Under the pieces are notes generated by a model that was not told the origin of the DNA, ran no database searches, and saw only the letters and a program-made list of their open reading frames with translations. A program made the position numbers and the translations under genes. 64,000 nucleotides of DNA. Source: Burkholderiaceae bacterium (lineage in GTDB: Bacteria; Pseudomonadota; Gammaproteobacteria; Burkholderiales; Burkholderiaceae_B). Shown here piece after piece: positions 47,715-55,947 of the stretch. The stretch lies in assembly GCA_017983955.1 (NCBI GenBank), contig JAGOAJ010000002.1:1-64000 (forward strand), in the 5' to 3' direction. Numbering within the stretch: the first letter of the stretch is position 1; each line of letters begins with the position of its first letter.

Positions 47715-47957
47715 ATGTCCATTCAAATGTTGAGCCGATGCGGTTTATTGCTGTTTGTTGTAGCACTTGTTTCTGGGTGTTCTTCAACCAGTCTCGGGGC
47801 TTCGGATCGTGGTGATGATTGCAGGTGGAGCAGTAACAGCTGCATATATGAAGGATCATATGAGCCAGGGGAACGAGAATATGCCGAAGAAGAAGCGAAA
47901 AACCTGAATAGGGACGCATCCCAAAAGATACGACGTAGATCAAGCTGGTGGTGGTGA
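47715..47957 (+). CDS. Small putative lipoprotein, 80 aa
   Basis: A signal peptide (CGLLLFVVALVSGC) ends in a lipobox with Cys22, then a polar, acidic-to-basic mature part with two further Cys (DDCRWSSNSC) that could pair, and an unusual Ser-Ser-Trp-Trp-Trp C terminus. No family is recognised. It is convergent with the next gene, eight bases apart. Confidence 0.65.
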   Translation: MSIQMLSRCGLLLFVVALVSGCSSTSLGASDRGDDCRWSSNSCIYEGSYEPGEREYAEEEAKNLNRDASQKIRRRSSWWW

Positions 47958-47964
47958 CCCAAGT

Positions 47965-48237
47965 TTAAGCAGGATCCTCTTTTTCACCCAACGACCTGCA
48001 CAATTCTTGGCTGCCAGGATATAGCCCTACGGTCCGTAAGTGCCTATTGCAGATGAACCAGATCTCGTTACGGTCATTCGATAAAATTAGGTAGGCATCT
48101 GAAGTTTCAGAAGGGTTGAACAGACCCAATGTGCGATACGCGATGCCCAGGCTAAAGCCGGATTGAAGTGGTAAGGGGTGGGGTCCGTTTTCTAATTGTT
48201 GGACCCTTACGTATAGCGCGTCTTCAATCGTGAGCAT
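47965..48237 (-). CDS. Hypothetical protein, 90 aa
   Basis: The product begins MLTIEDALYVRVQQLENG and has a mixed hydrophobic pattern (AYLILSNDRNEIWFICNRHLRTVGLY), resembling a small folded domain. No family is recognised. ATG 48237 is preferred over ATG 48249 because GGAG lies six bases upstream of it. Confidence 0.68.
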   Translation of the reverse strand: MLTIEDALYVRVQQLENGPHPLPLQSGFSLGIAYRTLGLFNPSETSDAYLILSNDRNEIWFICNRHLRTVGLYPGSQELCRSLGEKEDPA

Positions 48238-48305
48238 GGCAAACTCCATGGATAGCCTAGGTTCAGCGCTAAAGCAATTGGCGTACCTAGCCCGCCATTA
48301 ATAGC

Positions 48306-49616
48306 TTATTTCACATGGTAGGGCAGATAGGTGGCCAGGTCAGGAAAAATACCGACCAGCACTAATACTAGCGCCATGATGAAAACATAAGGCATGGTCC
48401 CGGCAATTATCCTGGATAGCGGTACGTCCTCTACTACGCCCTGAACCACGAACAGGTTCAGGCCTACAGGTGGGGTAATCAGGGCCATTTCCATATTGAT
48501 CACCATAATGATGCCGAACCAGACCGGATCCCAACCCAGGGCCAGAATAATAGGAATCAGGATGGGGGCGGTGATCACAATGATCGACAAGGTCTCCATA
48601 AAGCAGCCCAGGAAGATCAACAGCATATTGATCGTTATGAAGGCAGCCCATGGGGGGACATCAAGTTCGGCTACTACCCGTGAAATTGTTGGTGCCACAT
48701 TGCTGGTGGTCATGGCGTAGCCAAATAGCATGGCACCTGCAATTATCATCAACACCATGACGCTGCCTTTGGCTGTGTCGCGAAGTATGACGATGATTTT
48801 TTCCCAGGATAGCTCGCGATAGATGGCTGCCGACAGCAGCAAACTGGCCAAGACTCCAAGTGCTGCCGCTTCGGTGGGTGTGGCTATGCCTTGGTAGATG
48901 GTTCCCAGGATTACCCAAATCAGCAGGCCGACGGGAACGATGTGTTTTAAGGCTGCCAGCCTTTGGCGCATGGTCACTTTGTCGGTGACAAGGACATCGC
49001 GGTGCTTTAGCTCACGTGTGGCGATCCATACTTGGTAGGCAATAAAGCTTAGGGCCATGATGATGCCGGGAATAATGCCGGCAATGAATAGGGCGCCTAT
49101 GGATTCCTGGGCAATGATGCCGTACACAATCAGCGGGATGCTGGGTGGGATCAGTATCCCCAGGGTTCCGCCTGCGGCGACGGCGCCACAGGCAGTCTCG
49201 TCCTTGTAGCCGTAGCGGCGCATTTCGAGTACAGAAAAACGTCCTATGGCTCCGGCTGTGGCAACACTGGAACCGGATACGGCAGCCATGATGGTGCATG
49301 CCAGGGTGGTTGCAACCGTCAGGCCACCTGGGACGCCATGCATCAGGGTAGCTAAGGCTTGATATAAGCGCGCGCCCATGCCGGATGCCGATATGATGGC
49401 GCCCATCAGGATGAATAGGGGTACTGCGGTTAGTGTAAAGTTGGCTACTGATGACCATAGCGTGGGGGCGACCAAGCCTAACGCATCAAGGCCACCGCCA
49501 AGAAACGCAATCGACCCTAAACCAACTGCCATAAGTGAAAAAGCAACTGGTATCCCTATTAGCAAGGCTACTAGCAATGCAACAAACATTGCTAGTCCTA
49601 TCCATAACTCGATCAT
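48306..49616 (-). CDS. dctM: TRAP transporter large permease (DctM type)
   Basis: DctM is the sodium-coupled membrane subunit of a TRAP importer. The protein has about 12 hydrophobic helices with typical DctM segments (IPVAFSLMAVGLGS, GSSVATAGAIG, GILIPPSIPLIVYG, TPTEAAALGVLAS, ALITPPVGLNLFVVQG). The 436-aa length is normal. It is the last gene of dctPQM; the substrate is unknown. Confidence 0.95.
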   Translation of the reverse strand: MIELWIGLAMFVALLVALLIGIPVAFSLMAVGLGSIAFLGGGLDALGLVAPTLWSSVANFTLTAVPLFILMGAIISASGMGARLYQALATLMHGVPGGLTVATTLACTIMAAVSGSSVATAGAIGRFSVLEMRRYGYKDETACGAVAAGGTLGILIPPSIPLIVYGIIAQESIGALFIAGIIPGIIMALSFIAYQVWIATRELKHRDVLVTDKVTMRQRLAALKHIVPVGLLIWVILGTIYQGIATPTEAAALGVLASLLLSAAIYRELSWEKIIVILRDTAKGSVMVLMIIAGAMLFGYAMTTSNVAPTISRVVAELDVPPWAAFITINMLLIFLGCFMETLSIIVITAPILIPIILALGWDPVWFGIIMVINMEMALITPPVGLNLFVVQGVVEDVPLSRIIAGTMPYVFIMALVLVLVGIFPDLATYLPYHVK

Positions 49617-49638
49617 GCAACATCCTTCTATCGGCAGG

Positions 49639-50136
49639 CTAGCGCGATTTTTTGTAAATTTGAACGATAAGAACCACTAACAGCCACGCCATTCCAATAA
49701 AAAAGAATAGATAGGGAATCCAGAGACTAACTGACAGCAGCGTGTCGGATACTTCATGACTGGACCAGGCATCCCAGAAAAACTGGTAACTAAGCCAGGT
49801 TAATGTCGTGACAATCACCAACATGCAGATATTGGTGATTGTGGCTACCGTTTGGCGCATCCGTGGTTTTAGTTTTTGTACCAACATATCCACGCTGACA
49901 TGTGAACCTTCTTTAAGCGCGTAGGCTGCGCCTATGAACGTGATGTAGCCCATTAAGTACATGGTGATTTCGGTGACCCAGGAATTGGTCATTCTAAATA
50001 GGGTGCGCGCAATCACGTCATAGGCCACAAACAGGCCTATCAAGAAAGTGGCCACCCCTACGGATAATCCCGAGACAGTCACCAAGGTATTAAAAATACC
50101 TTTCCTGGGATGTGGCCTTCCGTTTGCTGTTGTCAT
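49639..50136 (-). CDS. dctQ: TRAP transporter small permease (DctQ type)
   Basis: DctQ is the four-helix small subunit that binds DctM. The RTLFRMTNSWVTEITMYLMG segment and KEGSHVSVDMLVQKL are family-typical. The length of 165 aa is normal. The start overlaps the dctP stop (ATGA), and dctM follows after 22 bases. Confidence 0.93.
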   Translation of the reverse strand: MTTANGRPHPRKGIFNTLVTVSGLSVGVATFLIGLFVAYDVIARTLFRMTNSWVTEITMYLMGYITFIGAAYALKEGSHVSVDMLVQKLKPRMRQTVATITNICMLVIVTTLTWLSYQFFWDAWSSHEVSDTLLSVSLWIPYLFFFIGMAWLLVVLIVQIYKKSR

Positions 50137-51149
50137 TTGTATAAGGCAAGAATTTCGTCAAGCAACGGCGCGCTGGATGGGTTGTCTTGCTTGAATTTTG
50201 AAAATGCATGTTTTTCGAACAGGCTGTGCCATTGATTCCATTCGTCTAGTGTCATTTGGCTGACCTCGACGTTGTTGTCTGAGAACAGTTTGGCAACACG
50301 GGCATCTTCCTCACGTGCACCCTCCAGGGCGGATTGCTCTAGACTTTGGCCGACTTCCGTTAGTATCTGTTGCTGTTCTGGACTTAGCTTGTTCCATGTC
50401 TTCATGCTGATGGCGATAGGTTCTATGGTGTAGTAGATGCTGTACTTTTCAGGTGAGACATAGAACTTGCTGACTTCATAGAGTCTATAAGCGCCAAATG
50501 AGCTGGACGAGGTCCATACGGAATCCAATAAGCCCAATTGCATGGCGCTGTAGTTTTCCGATGATGGCATAGAGACTGTGCTGGCTTGCGCTTGCTGCAA
50601 GGCGTAGGACATGTATTTACCTGCTGCACGTACCTTTTCACCCGCAACATCGGCAGGTGAGCCTATGGATTTTTTGGTCGATGCAACACCCCCCGAGATT
50701 TGTATCCAGGACAAGGTTTTGAAACCGTAGTCTTGTGCCTTGGCTTCAATTTTTTTCCACGGTTCGGTGGTCCGAAAATTGAACACGTCATCATGGGATT
50801 TCCATACGCCGGGCATCAGCACCAGATTCATGTCCGGAATGGCCCCTGCGGCATAGATGTAGGGATAGACAGCCAAATCTACGGTGCCATTCTTTAACGC
50901 TGTGTGGGTATTGCTGGCCTTTACCAGCGATTCAGCCGGAAAAAACTGGATTTTAATGTCGCCATTCGATCGTTTTTCGACTTCTTGAGCGAACTTGATG
51001 GCCGTCGCGATCACATAATCTGATTCAGCCTGCGGCCACTGGTGAGCCATTTTCAAGGTGACTGCTTGGGTTGTTGCAGGCATTGCGACGCTAATAGTTA
51101 CAGCTGCCGCGATGCTTAATGTGACAAATAAATTTTTGCCTTTGTCCAT
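50133..51149 (-). CDS. dctP: TRAP transporter substrate-binding protein (DctP type)
   Basis: This periplasmic binding protein has a Sec signal (about residues 1-29, cleavage near TTQA) and the DctP fold (LKMAHQWPQAESDYV, ALKNGTVDLAVYPYI, MSYALQQAQASTVSMP). TRAP receptors usually bind a carboxylate or sulfonate through a conserved Arg, here perhaps in GEKVRAAGKYMS; the ligand cannot be told from sequence. AGGAGACA precedes ATG. It is the first gene of dctPQM, divergent from the IclR gene. Confidence 0.94.
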   Translation of the reverse strand: MDKGKNLFVTLSIAAAVTISVAMPATTQAVTLKMAHQWPQAESDYVIATAIKFAQEVEKRSNGDIKIQFFPAESLVKASNTHTALKNGTVDLAVYPYIYAAGAIPDMNLVLMPGVWKSHDDVFNFRTTEPWKKIEAKAQDYGFKTLSWIQISGGVASTKKSIGSPADVAGEKVRAAGKYMSYALQQAQASTVSMPSSENYSAMQLGLLDSVWTSSSSFGAYRLYEVSKFYVSPEKYSIYYTIEPIAISMKTWNKLSPEQQQILTEVGQSLEQSALEGAREEDARVAKLFSDNNVEVSQMTLDEWNQWHSLFEKHAFSKFKQDNPSSAPLLDEILALYK

Positions 51150-51210
51150 TTTTGTCTCCTGACCATAGGTTTGCTAAAATTCAGCATACGGAATTATTGT
51201 TGCTAATAAT

Positions 51211-51239
51211 TTTATACTTTGAATTTGTGTCTATGTAAA
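51211..51239 (-). promoter_or_regulatory. Candidate sigma70 promoter of dctPQM
   Basis: On the minus strand TTTACA (51239-51234) and TATAAA (51216-51211) are separated by 17 bases, about 60 bases before dctP. Confidence 0.6.
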
Positions 51240-51339
51240 TACTTATTACTAGTAAACTGTAGCTTTTGGGACGTTTAATTTACACAAAGTCAGGTGGATA
51301 GCGCATTTTTCCCAAAGTCTAAAGGGTGTTGTCTGAAAT

Positions 51340-51368
51340 TTGACCATATAGATTGAATTCTATATTAT
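51340..51368 (+). promoter_or_regulatory. Candidate iclR promoter with operator in the spacer
   Basis: TTGACC (51340-51345) and TATTAT (51363-51368) are spaced by 17 bases. A perfect inverted repeat ATATAGA-N6-TCTATAT (51346-51365) fills the spacer and could be the binding site of the IclR-type product. Confidence 0.6.
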
Positions 51369-51432
51369 GAATAAATTCTTGTTATAATTCATCATTGTGA
51401 ATTTTATCTTATAGATTACGGAACAAATCACT

Positions 51433-52167
51433 ATGACCCCTACGCTTAGCCGTTCTGCATTGCGCCCCTTTGATGTGCTGGAAGCATTTCGGGTGGCTGG
51501 GCGACCGCTTTCTTTATCTGAAATATCGCAAATGGCGGATATTCCGCTATCGACTTGCCATAGTGTTGTCCGTTCACTAGAGCAGTATGGCCTGTTGTAT
51601 TTTTTGTCTGGCCGTGAATCCTATCCCACGCGCTGGTTATGGGATACTGCCCGTGAAATTAACGCCAATGATCCCATTGCAACACGTTGTCTTCCCGCAC
51701 TGACTGCTTTGCGCGACGCCACCAATGAAACCATTATCTTGGGAACCCGCCAAGATGACCGCGTGCTTTATTTGTTGGTGGTCGAAAGCGGGCAGACCAT
51801 ACGTTATTCATCCCGTGCGGGTGATTTTAAACCCTTGCATTCCAGTGCTATCGGCAAGGTCATGTTAACGGCTATGCCAGCCAAACAGCTGTCTGGATGG
51901 CTGTCCAAACATCAGCTTACACAGGCAACAGCCCAAACGATTACTGATCTTGATGGTTTGCACCTTGACTTGGATCTTAGTCGTCAGCGTGGCTACACCA
52001 TCACCCGCGGGGAAAACGTCGCGGATGTGATGGCTATCGCAGCCCCCTTGGTCTGCGGCTCCATGACACTGGGCATTGCGGTGGCTGGTCCCTTACAGCG
52101 TATGGAACAGCATGCAGAACGGATATCTGAACAGTTGTTGTCGTGTGTCGCTGATATCAAACTTTAA
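51433..52167 (+). CDS. IclR family transcriptional regulator
   Basis: An N-terminal winged HTH (FDVLEAFRVAGRPLSLSEISQM, LPLSTCHSVVRSLEQYG-like) is followed by the IclR effector domain (HSSAIGKVMLTAMP; GYTITRGENVADVMAIAAPL). The length of 244 aa is normal. Its position suggests control of the divergent dctPQM and perhaps of the downstream dioxygenase; the ligand may be the TRAP substrate. The 182 bases after it contain the riboswitch. Confidence 0.94.
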   Translation: MTPTLSRSALRPFDVLEAFRVAGRPLSLSEISQMADIPLSTCHSVVRSLEQYGLLYFLSGRESYPTRWLWDTAREINANDPIATRCLPALTALRDATNETIILGTRQDDRVLYLLVVESGQTIRYSSRAGDFKPLHSSAIGKVMLTAMPAKQLSGWLSKHQLTQATAQTITDLDGLHLDLDLSRQRGYTITRGENVADVMAIAAPLVCGSMTLGIAVAGPLQRMEQHAERISEQLLSCVADIKL

Positions 52168-52219
52168 TCAGAAAACATTCGTTTATTTGTAGAGTACTTA
52201 GGCTGTAAAAACCGAAGTG

Positions 52220-52345
52220 AATATTTGGAAGCTGGTGCAAATCCAGCGCGGTCGCGCCACTGTTACCGGTTAATTACCTACCGGAAGCCAGACACAAATA
52301 TTGTGTATTGTTTACTTATTAGGGGCGCGAAACCCCAGGAGATAT
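52220..52345 (+). promoter_or_regulatory. Cobalamin riboswitch with translational expression platform
   Basis: P1 is a perfect 8-bp helix (52220-52227 with 52295-52302). Inside lie the conserved core elements of the cobalamin aptamer: GGAA-N-CTGGTG, AAATCCAG, CGCGCCACTGT and the B12 box AGCCAGACAC (52286-52295). Peripheral stems are short, as in compact cobalamin riboswitches. A following hairpin (GGGG 52322-52325, CCCC 52333-52336) has GGCGCG at 52324-52329, complementary to CGCGCC at 52253-52258, as expected for the L5-L13 kissing loop. The Shine-Dalgarno AGGAG (52337-52341) directly follows this hairpin and there is no T tract, so control of translation is likely. Confidence 0.92.
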
Positions 52346-52349
52346 CAGT

Positions 52350-53279
52350 ATGACTGATGCTGTTCTTAGTGCAAGTATTCCCGCCCAATCCAACCCTCAA
52401 ATCCTAACTCATAAATACACCAGAGACCTGGCCAACAAACAAGCCGGAATTACCATGGAAGTACGAAAAATTGCAGGGGCGCTGGGCGCCGAGATTTCAG
52501 GTGTAGACCTTTCTACGCCACTGTGCGCCACACAGGCCCACGCCATACGCCAGGCATTGCTAGATCATCAGGTTATATTTCTACGTAACCAAGCGATCAC
52601 CCCGCAACGATTTCTTGATTTTGCACAGGCCATGGGGGAACCCATCGAATATCCCTTCATTAAGGGCCTGGAGAATTTTCCGCAAATCATCGAGGTTAAG
52701 AAGCTAGAAACCGAACGGGTTAATTTCGGTGGTATTTGGCACTCGGACACCACCTATCTTGATGTGCCGCCCATGGGCTCTATGCTGCTGTCGCGTGAAG
52801 TGCCTCCCTACGGTGGCGACACCATGTTTGCCAACCAGCAACTGGCCTATGATGCCTTGTCCGACACGATGAAGGGATTGCTGGATGGTTTGATAGGCAT
52901 CAGCACATCGGCCAAAGCCGATGTTTCGCGTACGCGTGAAGACCGCATCAGAACGGATGGTAAGGATGAAAAGCTAGAAGATTACGTGGCTGAACACCCA
53001 ATAGTCCGTACACATCCCGAGACAGGTCGTAAAAGCCTATATGTGAATATTGCGCATACGGCGGGGATCAAGGGCATGACTGAAGAAGAAAGCCGGCCGC
53101 TGCTTGAATTTCTTTTCCACCACCAGATCAAACCTGAATTCACCTGCCGTTTCTCTTGGACGCCCAATGCAATAGCATTTTGGGATAACCGTTGTGCCAT
53201 GCATAACCCTGTTAATGACTACCATGGTTTTCGACGGGTGATGCACAGGATTACGCTAAAAGGCGATAGACCTTACTAA
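52350..53279 (+). CDS. TauD/TfdA family Fe(II)/2-oxoglutarate-dependent dioxygenase
   Basis: These oxygenases hydroxylate a substrate while decarboxylating 2-oxoglutarate. The HxD iron ligands are His131 and Asp133 (GIWHSDTTY); the distal His is probably His299 (FRRVMHRIT), with the family segment WDNRCAMHNPVNDY before it. The 309-aa length is typical. The N-terminal 30 residues are unlike TauD. The substrate (taurine, another sulfonate, an aryloxyacid or something else) is unknown. It lies immediately behind the cobalamin riboswitch, so its synthesis should fall when B12 is abundant. Confidence 0.93.
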   Translation: MTDAVLSASIPAQSNPQILTHKYTRDLANKQAGITMEVRKIAGALGAEISGVDLSTPLCATQAHAIRQALLDHQVIFLRNQAITPQRFLDFAQAMGEPIEYPFIKGLENFPQIIEVKKLETERVNFGGIWHSDTTYLDVPPMGSMLLSREVPPYGGDTMFANQQLAYDALSDTMKGLLDGLIGISTSAKADVSRTREDRIRTDGKDEKLEDYVAEHPIVRTHPETGRKSLYVNIAHTAGIKGMTEEESRPLLEFLFHHQIKPEFTCRFSWTPNAIAFWDNRCAMHNPVNDYHGFRRVMHRITLKGDRPY

Positions 53280-53292
53280 TAGGGTTTGGACA

Positions 53293-53328
53293 CTGCCTTG
53301 CCCATCCTACAAAAGGCGGGCAGGGCAG
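53293..53328. terminator. Hairpin between the dioxygenase and DsrE-like genes
   Basis: Arms 53293-53303 and 53318-53328 pair at 10 of 11 positions. The T tract is poor, so it may be a weak or bidirectional terminator between convergent genes. Confidence 0.4.
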
Positions 53329-53344
53329 CTTATTGGTCAGCGAG

Positions 53345-53872
53345 CTATTTTTTGAGTTGTGGCTGGTCTAGGTATCGAACATCACGCACAGGTAAAGGTG
53401 CTGGGTCCAACACCTGGTAACCCTTGGATTGCAGGAAAGCAATTTCAGCAAATCCCGCAGGTACTACGGTCACAAAGCCGTGCATGTCTTCAGGCTTATA
53501 GCCGGCGGCTAGCAGTGCGTTGCTGCACATGCGGAACTCGACACCATCGTCAGCCAGTTCAGCCATGCGCTGCATCTCGCTTTGATATTTTTCGTAGTTC
53601 TCTTTGGCAAAAGCCCTGAGTTCCGGCCCGTGTGTGACCACGACTACAGAACCCTTGAGCGGTTTCTTGGTGTTACGCACGAAACCGTATAAAGCGTTTA
53701 AGCTTTTAGGATCAGCGTAGTTCACATCGAATACAGTATCTATTTGCGGATACTCATGCATATCGACTTTTGCAGTACCGTAGGGTGAATATTCTTCGTC
53801 GGCTGCCATGGCTATCGAACCACCCATAGTTAACGCTAGTACGCCCGTGAGCGCATATAAACCAAACTTCAA
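53345..53872 (-). CDS. Exported DsrE/DsrF-like protein
   Basis: A cleavable signal (ALTGVLALTMGGSIAMAADE) precedes a DsrE-type domain (KGSVVVVTHGPELRAFAKENY; EFRMCSNALLAAGYKPEDM; VPAGFAEIAFLQSKGY). DsrE proteins handle sulfane sulfur; the Cys in RMCSNAL is at the usual position, but exported members have unknown function. The start is TTG 53872, with AAGGGGA five bases upstream and no suitable ATG nearby. Length is 175 aa. Confidence 0.82.
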   Translation of the reverse strand: MKFGLYALTGVLALTMGGSIAMAADEEYSPYGTAKVDMHEYPQIDTVFDVNYADPKSLNALYGFVRNTKKPLKGSVVVVTHGPELRAFAKENYEKYQSEMQRMAELADDGVEFRMCSNALLAAGYKPEDMHGFVTVVPAGFAEIAFLQSKGYQVLDPAPLPVRDVRYLDQPQLKK

Positions 53873-53962
53873 AGCTGTCCCCTTGTATAAGCTGTTTTTT
53901 GAAAGAGCTAACTATACCCGAGGTTAATATGCCGTAAGAGCATATGCTTATAACTATAATAT

Positions 53963-53985
53963 AGGCCCTCCAACCAGGAGGGCCT
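53963..53985 (-). terminator. Hairpin after the 50-aa hydrophilic gene
   Basis: A perfect 9-bp stem (AGGCCCTCC/GGAGGGCCT) with a 5-nt loop lies 23 bases beyond the stop of the minus-strand small gene; an AT-rich stretch follows on the minus strand. Confidence 0.55.
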
Positions 53986-54008
53986 GGGTGAAACGTGCGT
54001 TTGCCGAT

Positions 54009-54161
54009 TTAGTGCTTTTCTGCACCTTTGGCTGGGGCATGTTTTGTGGATGCCTGGCCCTGATCTTTATGTTGTTCGTGAGGCTGAGCGTGCTTATCCT
54101 TCATAGGACTGCTTTTGTCTTGAGAAGTGCCGGTATGGCCTGGGGCTTTCTTTTGTTCCAT
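54009..54161 (-). CDS. Hydrophilic Lys/His/Gln-rich protein, 50 aa
   Basis: The product (MEQKKAPGHTGTSQDKSSP..., then PHEQHKDQGQAS and a KGAEKH end) is highly hydrophilic and probably disordered. GGAG seven bases before the ATG and a hairpin after the stop support it. The opposite strand has a GTG-started 62-codon frame with no good Shine-Dalgarno, rejected as its shadow. Function is unknown; the composition resembles small stress-induced proteins. Confidence 0.5.
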   Translation of the reverse strand: MEQKKAPGHTGTSQDKSSPMKDKHAQPHEQHKDQGQASTKHAPAKGAEKH

Positions 54162-54296
54162 GCTGATTCTCCGTAGAGCAGGGAGCTTGGGCTACTCGGA
54201 CGAGCCTGCCATCAAGTATTGCTCAACCTTGTTAAGCAATTGACATGCCACAGGCTAGGTAACTCCCTAGTATTCAACATCAGAGGAAAGCTAACT

Positions 54297-55646
54297 ATGT
54301 TTGTAGAATTCCCTATTTTCAAGCACACAGCTCCACTGCTTAGGGGGCTGGCGTTTGTTTTGGGTGTTGCTGTGTTTAGCACGCCTGTATCAAGTCAGGC
54401 CGTATCTGACACTATGGACGCAATGACTAGTGATCCAGCCCTTATGGCTTGGATGGTTGGGTCGCCACCGCCAGCTGATCGTATCGTTCGTTTTGACGAT
54501 GGCAGTTATTTTCGTTTTCCGGCCTTGCGCTGGAGCGTCTCCCACTTTCGCCAGTTGATGCCAACGGTGAATGTCTCACGTGGATTAGGTGCGCCTGTGC
54601 TTTTGAAGCAGGACCCAAGGGATGACATTGATACGATAGGCTTCATGCCCGTAGGTACGACGCAGACAATGACGTGGCTGCAATCGCTAACCGCTAACTA
54701 CACTGATGGCATTGTGGTCCTGCATCGTGGGCGTATTGTTTATGAGCGCTATTTCGGTGTCTTTAAGGACAGTGGTCAACATGCCGCTATGTCAGTCACC
54801 AAGTCGGTGATAGGCACACTAGGCGCGCTGCTAGTTGCCGAAGGCCAGCTTGATGCGGATAAGTACGTTGCCGACTATGTACCCGAGCTGGCTGATTCTG
54901 CCTTCGGCAATGCCACAGTGCGGCAAGTGCTGGATATGACGACGGCTCTTAACTATAGCGAAGACTATACAGATCCAAATGCCGGCGTATGGGCGCATGC
55001 TCAGGCGGGCAGCCCCTTGCCCAAACCCAAGGGTTATACGGGGCCACGTAACTATTACGAGTTTCTTATAACGGTGCAGCCGCAAGGTCAGCATGGCCAT
55101 GAGTTTGGCTACAAAACGGTGAATACAGATGTACTCGGCTGGATCATTGCACGAGTGACTGGCCGTAACGTATCTGATTTGCTCTCCGAGCGCATCTGGA
55201 GTCGCTTAGGGGCGGAGCAGGATGCTTATATGACGGTCGACTCGGTCGGAACGCCGTTCGCTGGTGGTGGATTTAATGCCGGCTTACGCGATATGGCACG
55301 CTTTGGCGAGATGCTGCGTAACGATGGTTGGTTCAATGGCCAGCAGATTTTGCCTAGACGGGTGGTCGAAGATATTCGGCAGGGCGGCGATAAGCGGGCA
55401 TTTTCCAGAAGTGGTTATTCACTGCTGCAGGGGTGGAGCTATCGTGATATGTGGTGGGTAACGCATAATCTGCATGGGGCCTACACCGCTCGCGGTGTGC
55501 ATGGCCAAAGCATCTACATTGATCCCATGGCTGAAATGGTAGTTGTGCGTTTTGCATCACATCCAGTGGCCAGTAATGCTGCCAACGATGCGACGACGCT
55601 GCCTGCCTTCCAAGCGCTGGCTGAACATTTAATGCGGCTGCCATAA
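54297..55646 (+). CDS. Exported serine hydrolase, beta-lactamase/NylB-like
   Basis: After a signal-like segment (LLRGLAFVLGVAVFSTPVSSQA) comes a class C beta-lactamase-fold domain. The SxxK nucleophile is in AMSVTKSVIGTL, a Tyr motif in LNYSEDY, and HGQSIYIDP stands in the third-motif position. The arrangement resembles 6-aminohexanoate-dimer hydrolase (NylB) and related esterases rather than true beta-lactamases. Substrate is unknown. GAGGAAAG before ATG 54297 gives 449 aa; the frame from 54219 lacks such support. Confidence 0.87.
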   Translation: MFVEFPIFKHTAPLLRGLAFVLGVAVFSTPVSSQAVSDTMDAMTSDPALMAWMVGSPPPADRIVRFDDGSYFRFPALRWSVSHFRQLMPTVNVSRGLGAPVLLKQDPRDDIDTIGFMPVGTTQTMTWLQSLTANYTDGIVVLHRGRIVYERYFGVFKDSGQHAAMSVTKSVIGTLGALLVAEGQLDADKYVADYVPELADSAFGNATVRQVLDMTTALNYSEDYTDPNAGVWAHAQAGSPLPKPKGYTGPRNYYEFLITVQPQGQHGHEFGYKTVNTDVLGWIIARVTGRNVSDLLSERIWSRLGAEQDAYMTVDSVGTPFAGGGFNAGLRDMARFGEMLRNDGWFNGQQILPRRVVEDIRQGGDKRAFSRSGYSLLQGWSYRDMWWVTHNLHGAYTARGVHGQSIYIDPMAEMVVVRFASHPVASNAANDATTLPAFQALAEHLMRLP

Positions 55647-55724
55647 TCGCGTAATGCTGGGGCTTGTGCCTACTTTCCTGTTGCTGCGAGCGGGTGTACC
55701 ATCGTTAGAACAACCGGAGGCGTT

Positions 55725-55925
55725 ATGGCATACGAGTTTGTTGACTGGGAACAGGCCCCTAGAACTGCACGTTGGTGGGCGATAGACGCCGATGGCAAAG
55801 CACATTGGTACTGTGAGCCTGATATTGCAGAGTTCACTGATTTTTGGATGGCGGAGTCTGAACGTGCGCCTACTTTTGGCTATGTGGGTGACTACAAGGA
55901 TTCGCTGACAGAGCGGCCGAGCTGA
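55725..55925 (+). CDS. Hypothetical protein, 66 aa
   Basis: No family is recognised. The small acidic protein is rich in Trp and aromatic residues (VDWEQAPRTARWWAID; HWYCEPDIAEFTDFWM). CCGGAGG before ATG 55725 is a strong Shine-Dalgarno. It is convergent with the csbD-like gene. Confidence 0.72.
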   Translation: MAYEFVDWEQAPRTARWWAIDADGKAHWYCEPDIAEFTDFWMAESERAPTFGYVGDYKDSLTERPS

Positions 55926-55947
55926 CGTATCAGCCCGGCCTGACCGC

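Noticed and set aside
53988..54176. A 62-codon plus-strand frame with GTG start
   Set aside because: It lacks a Shine-Dalgarno before the GTG; the minus strand holds a 50-codon ORF with a good one. Its hydrophobic appearance fits the shadow of a Lys/His/Gln-rich gene.
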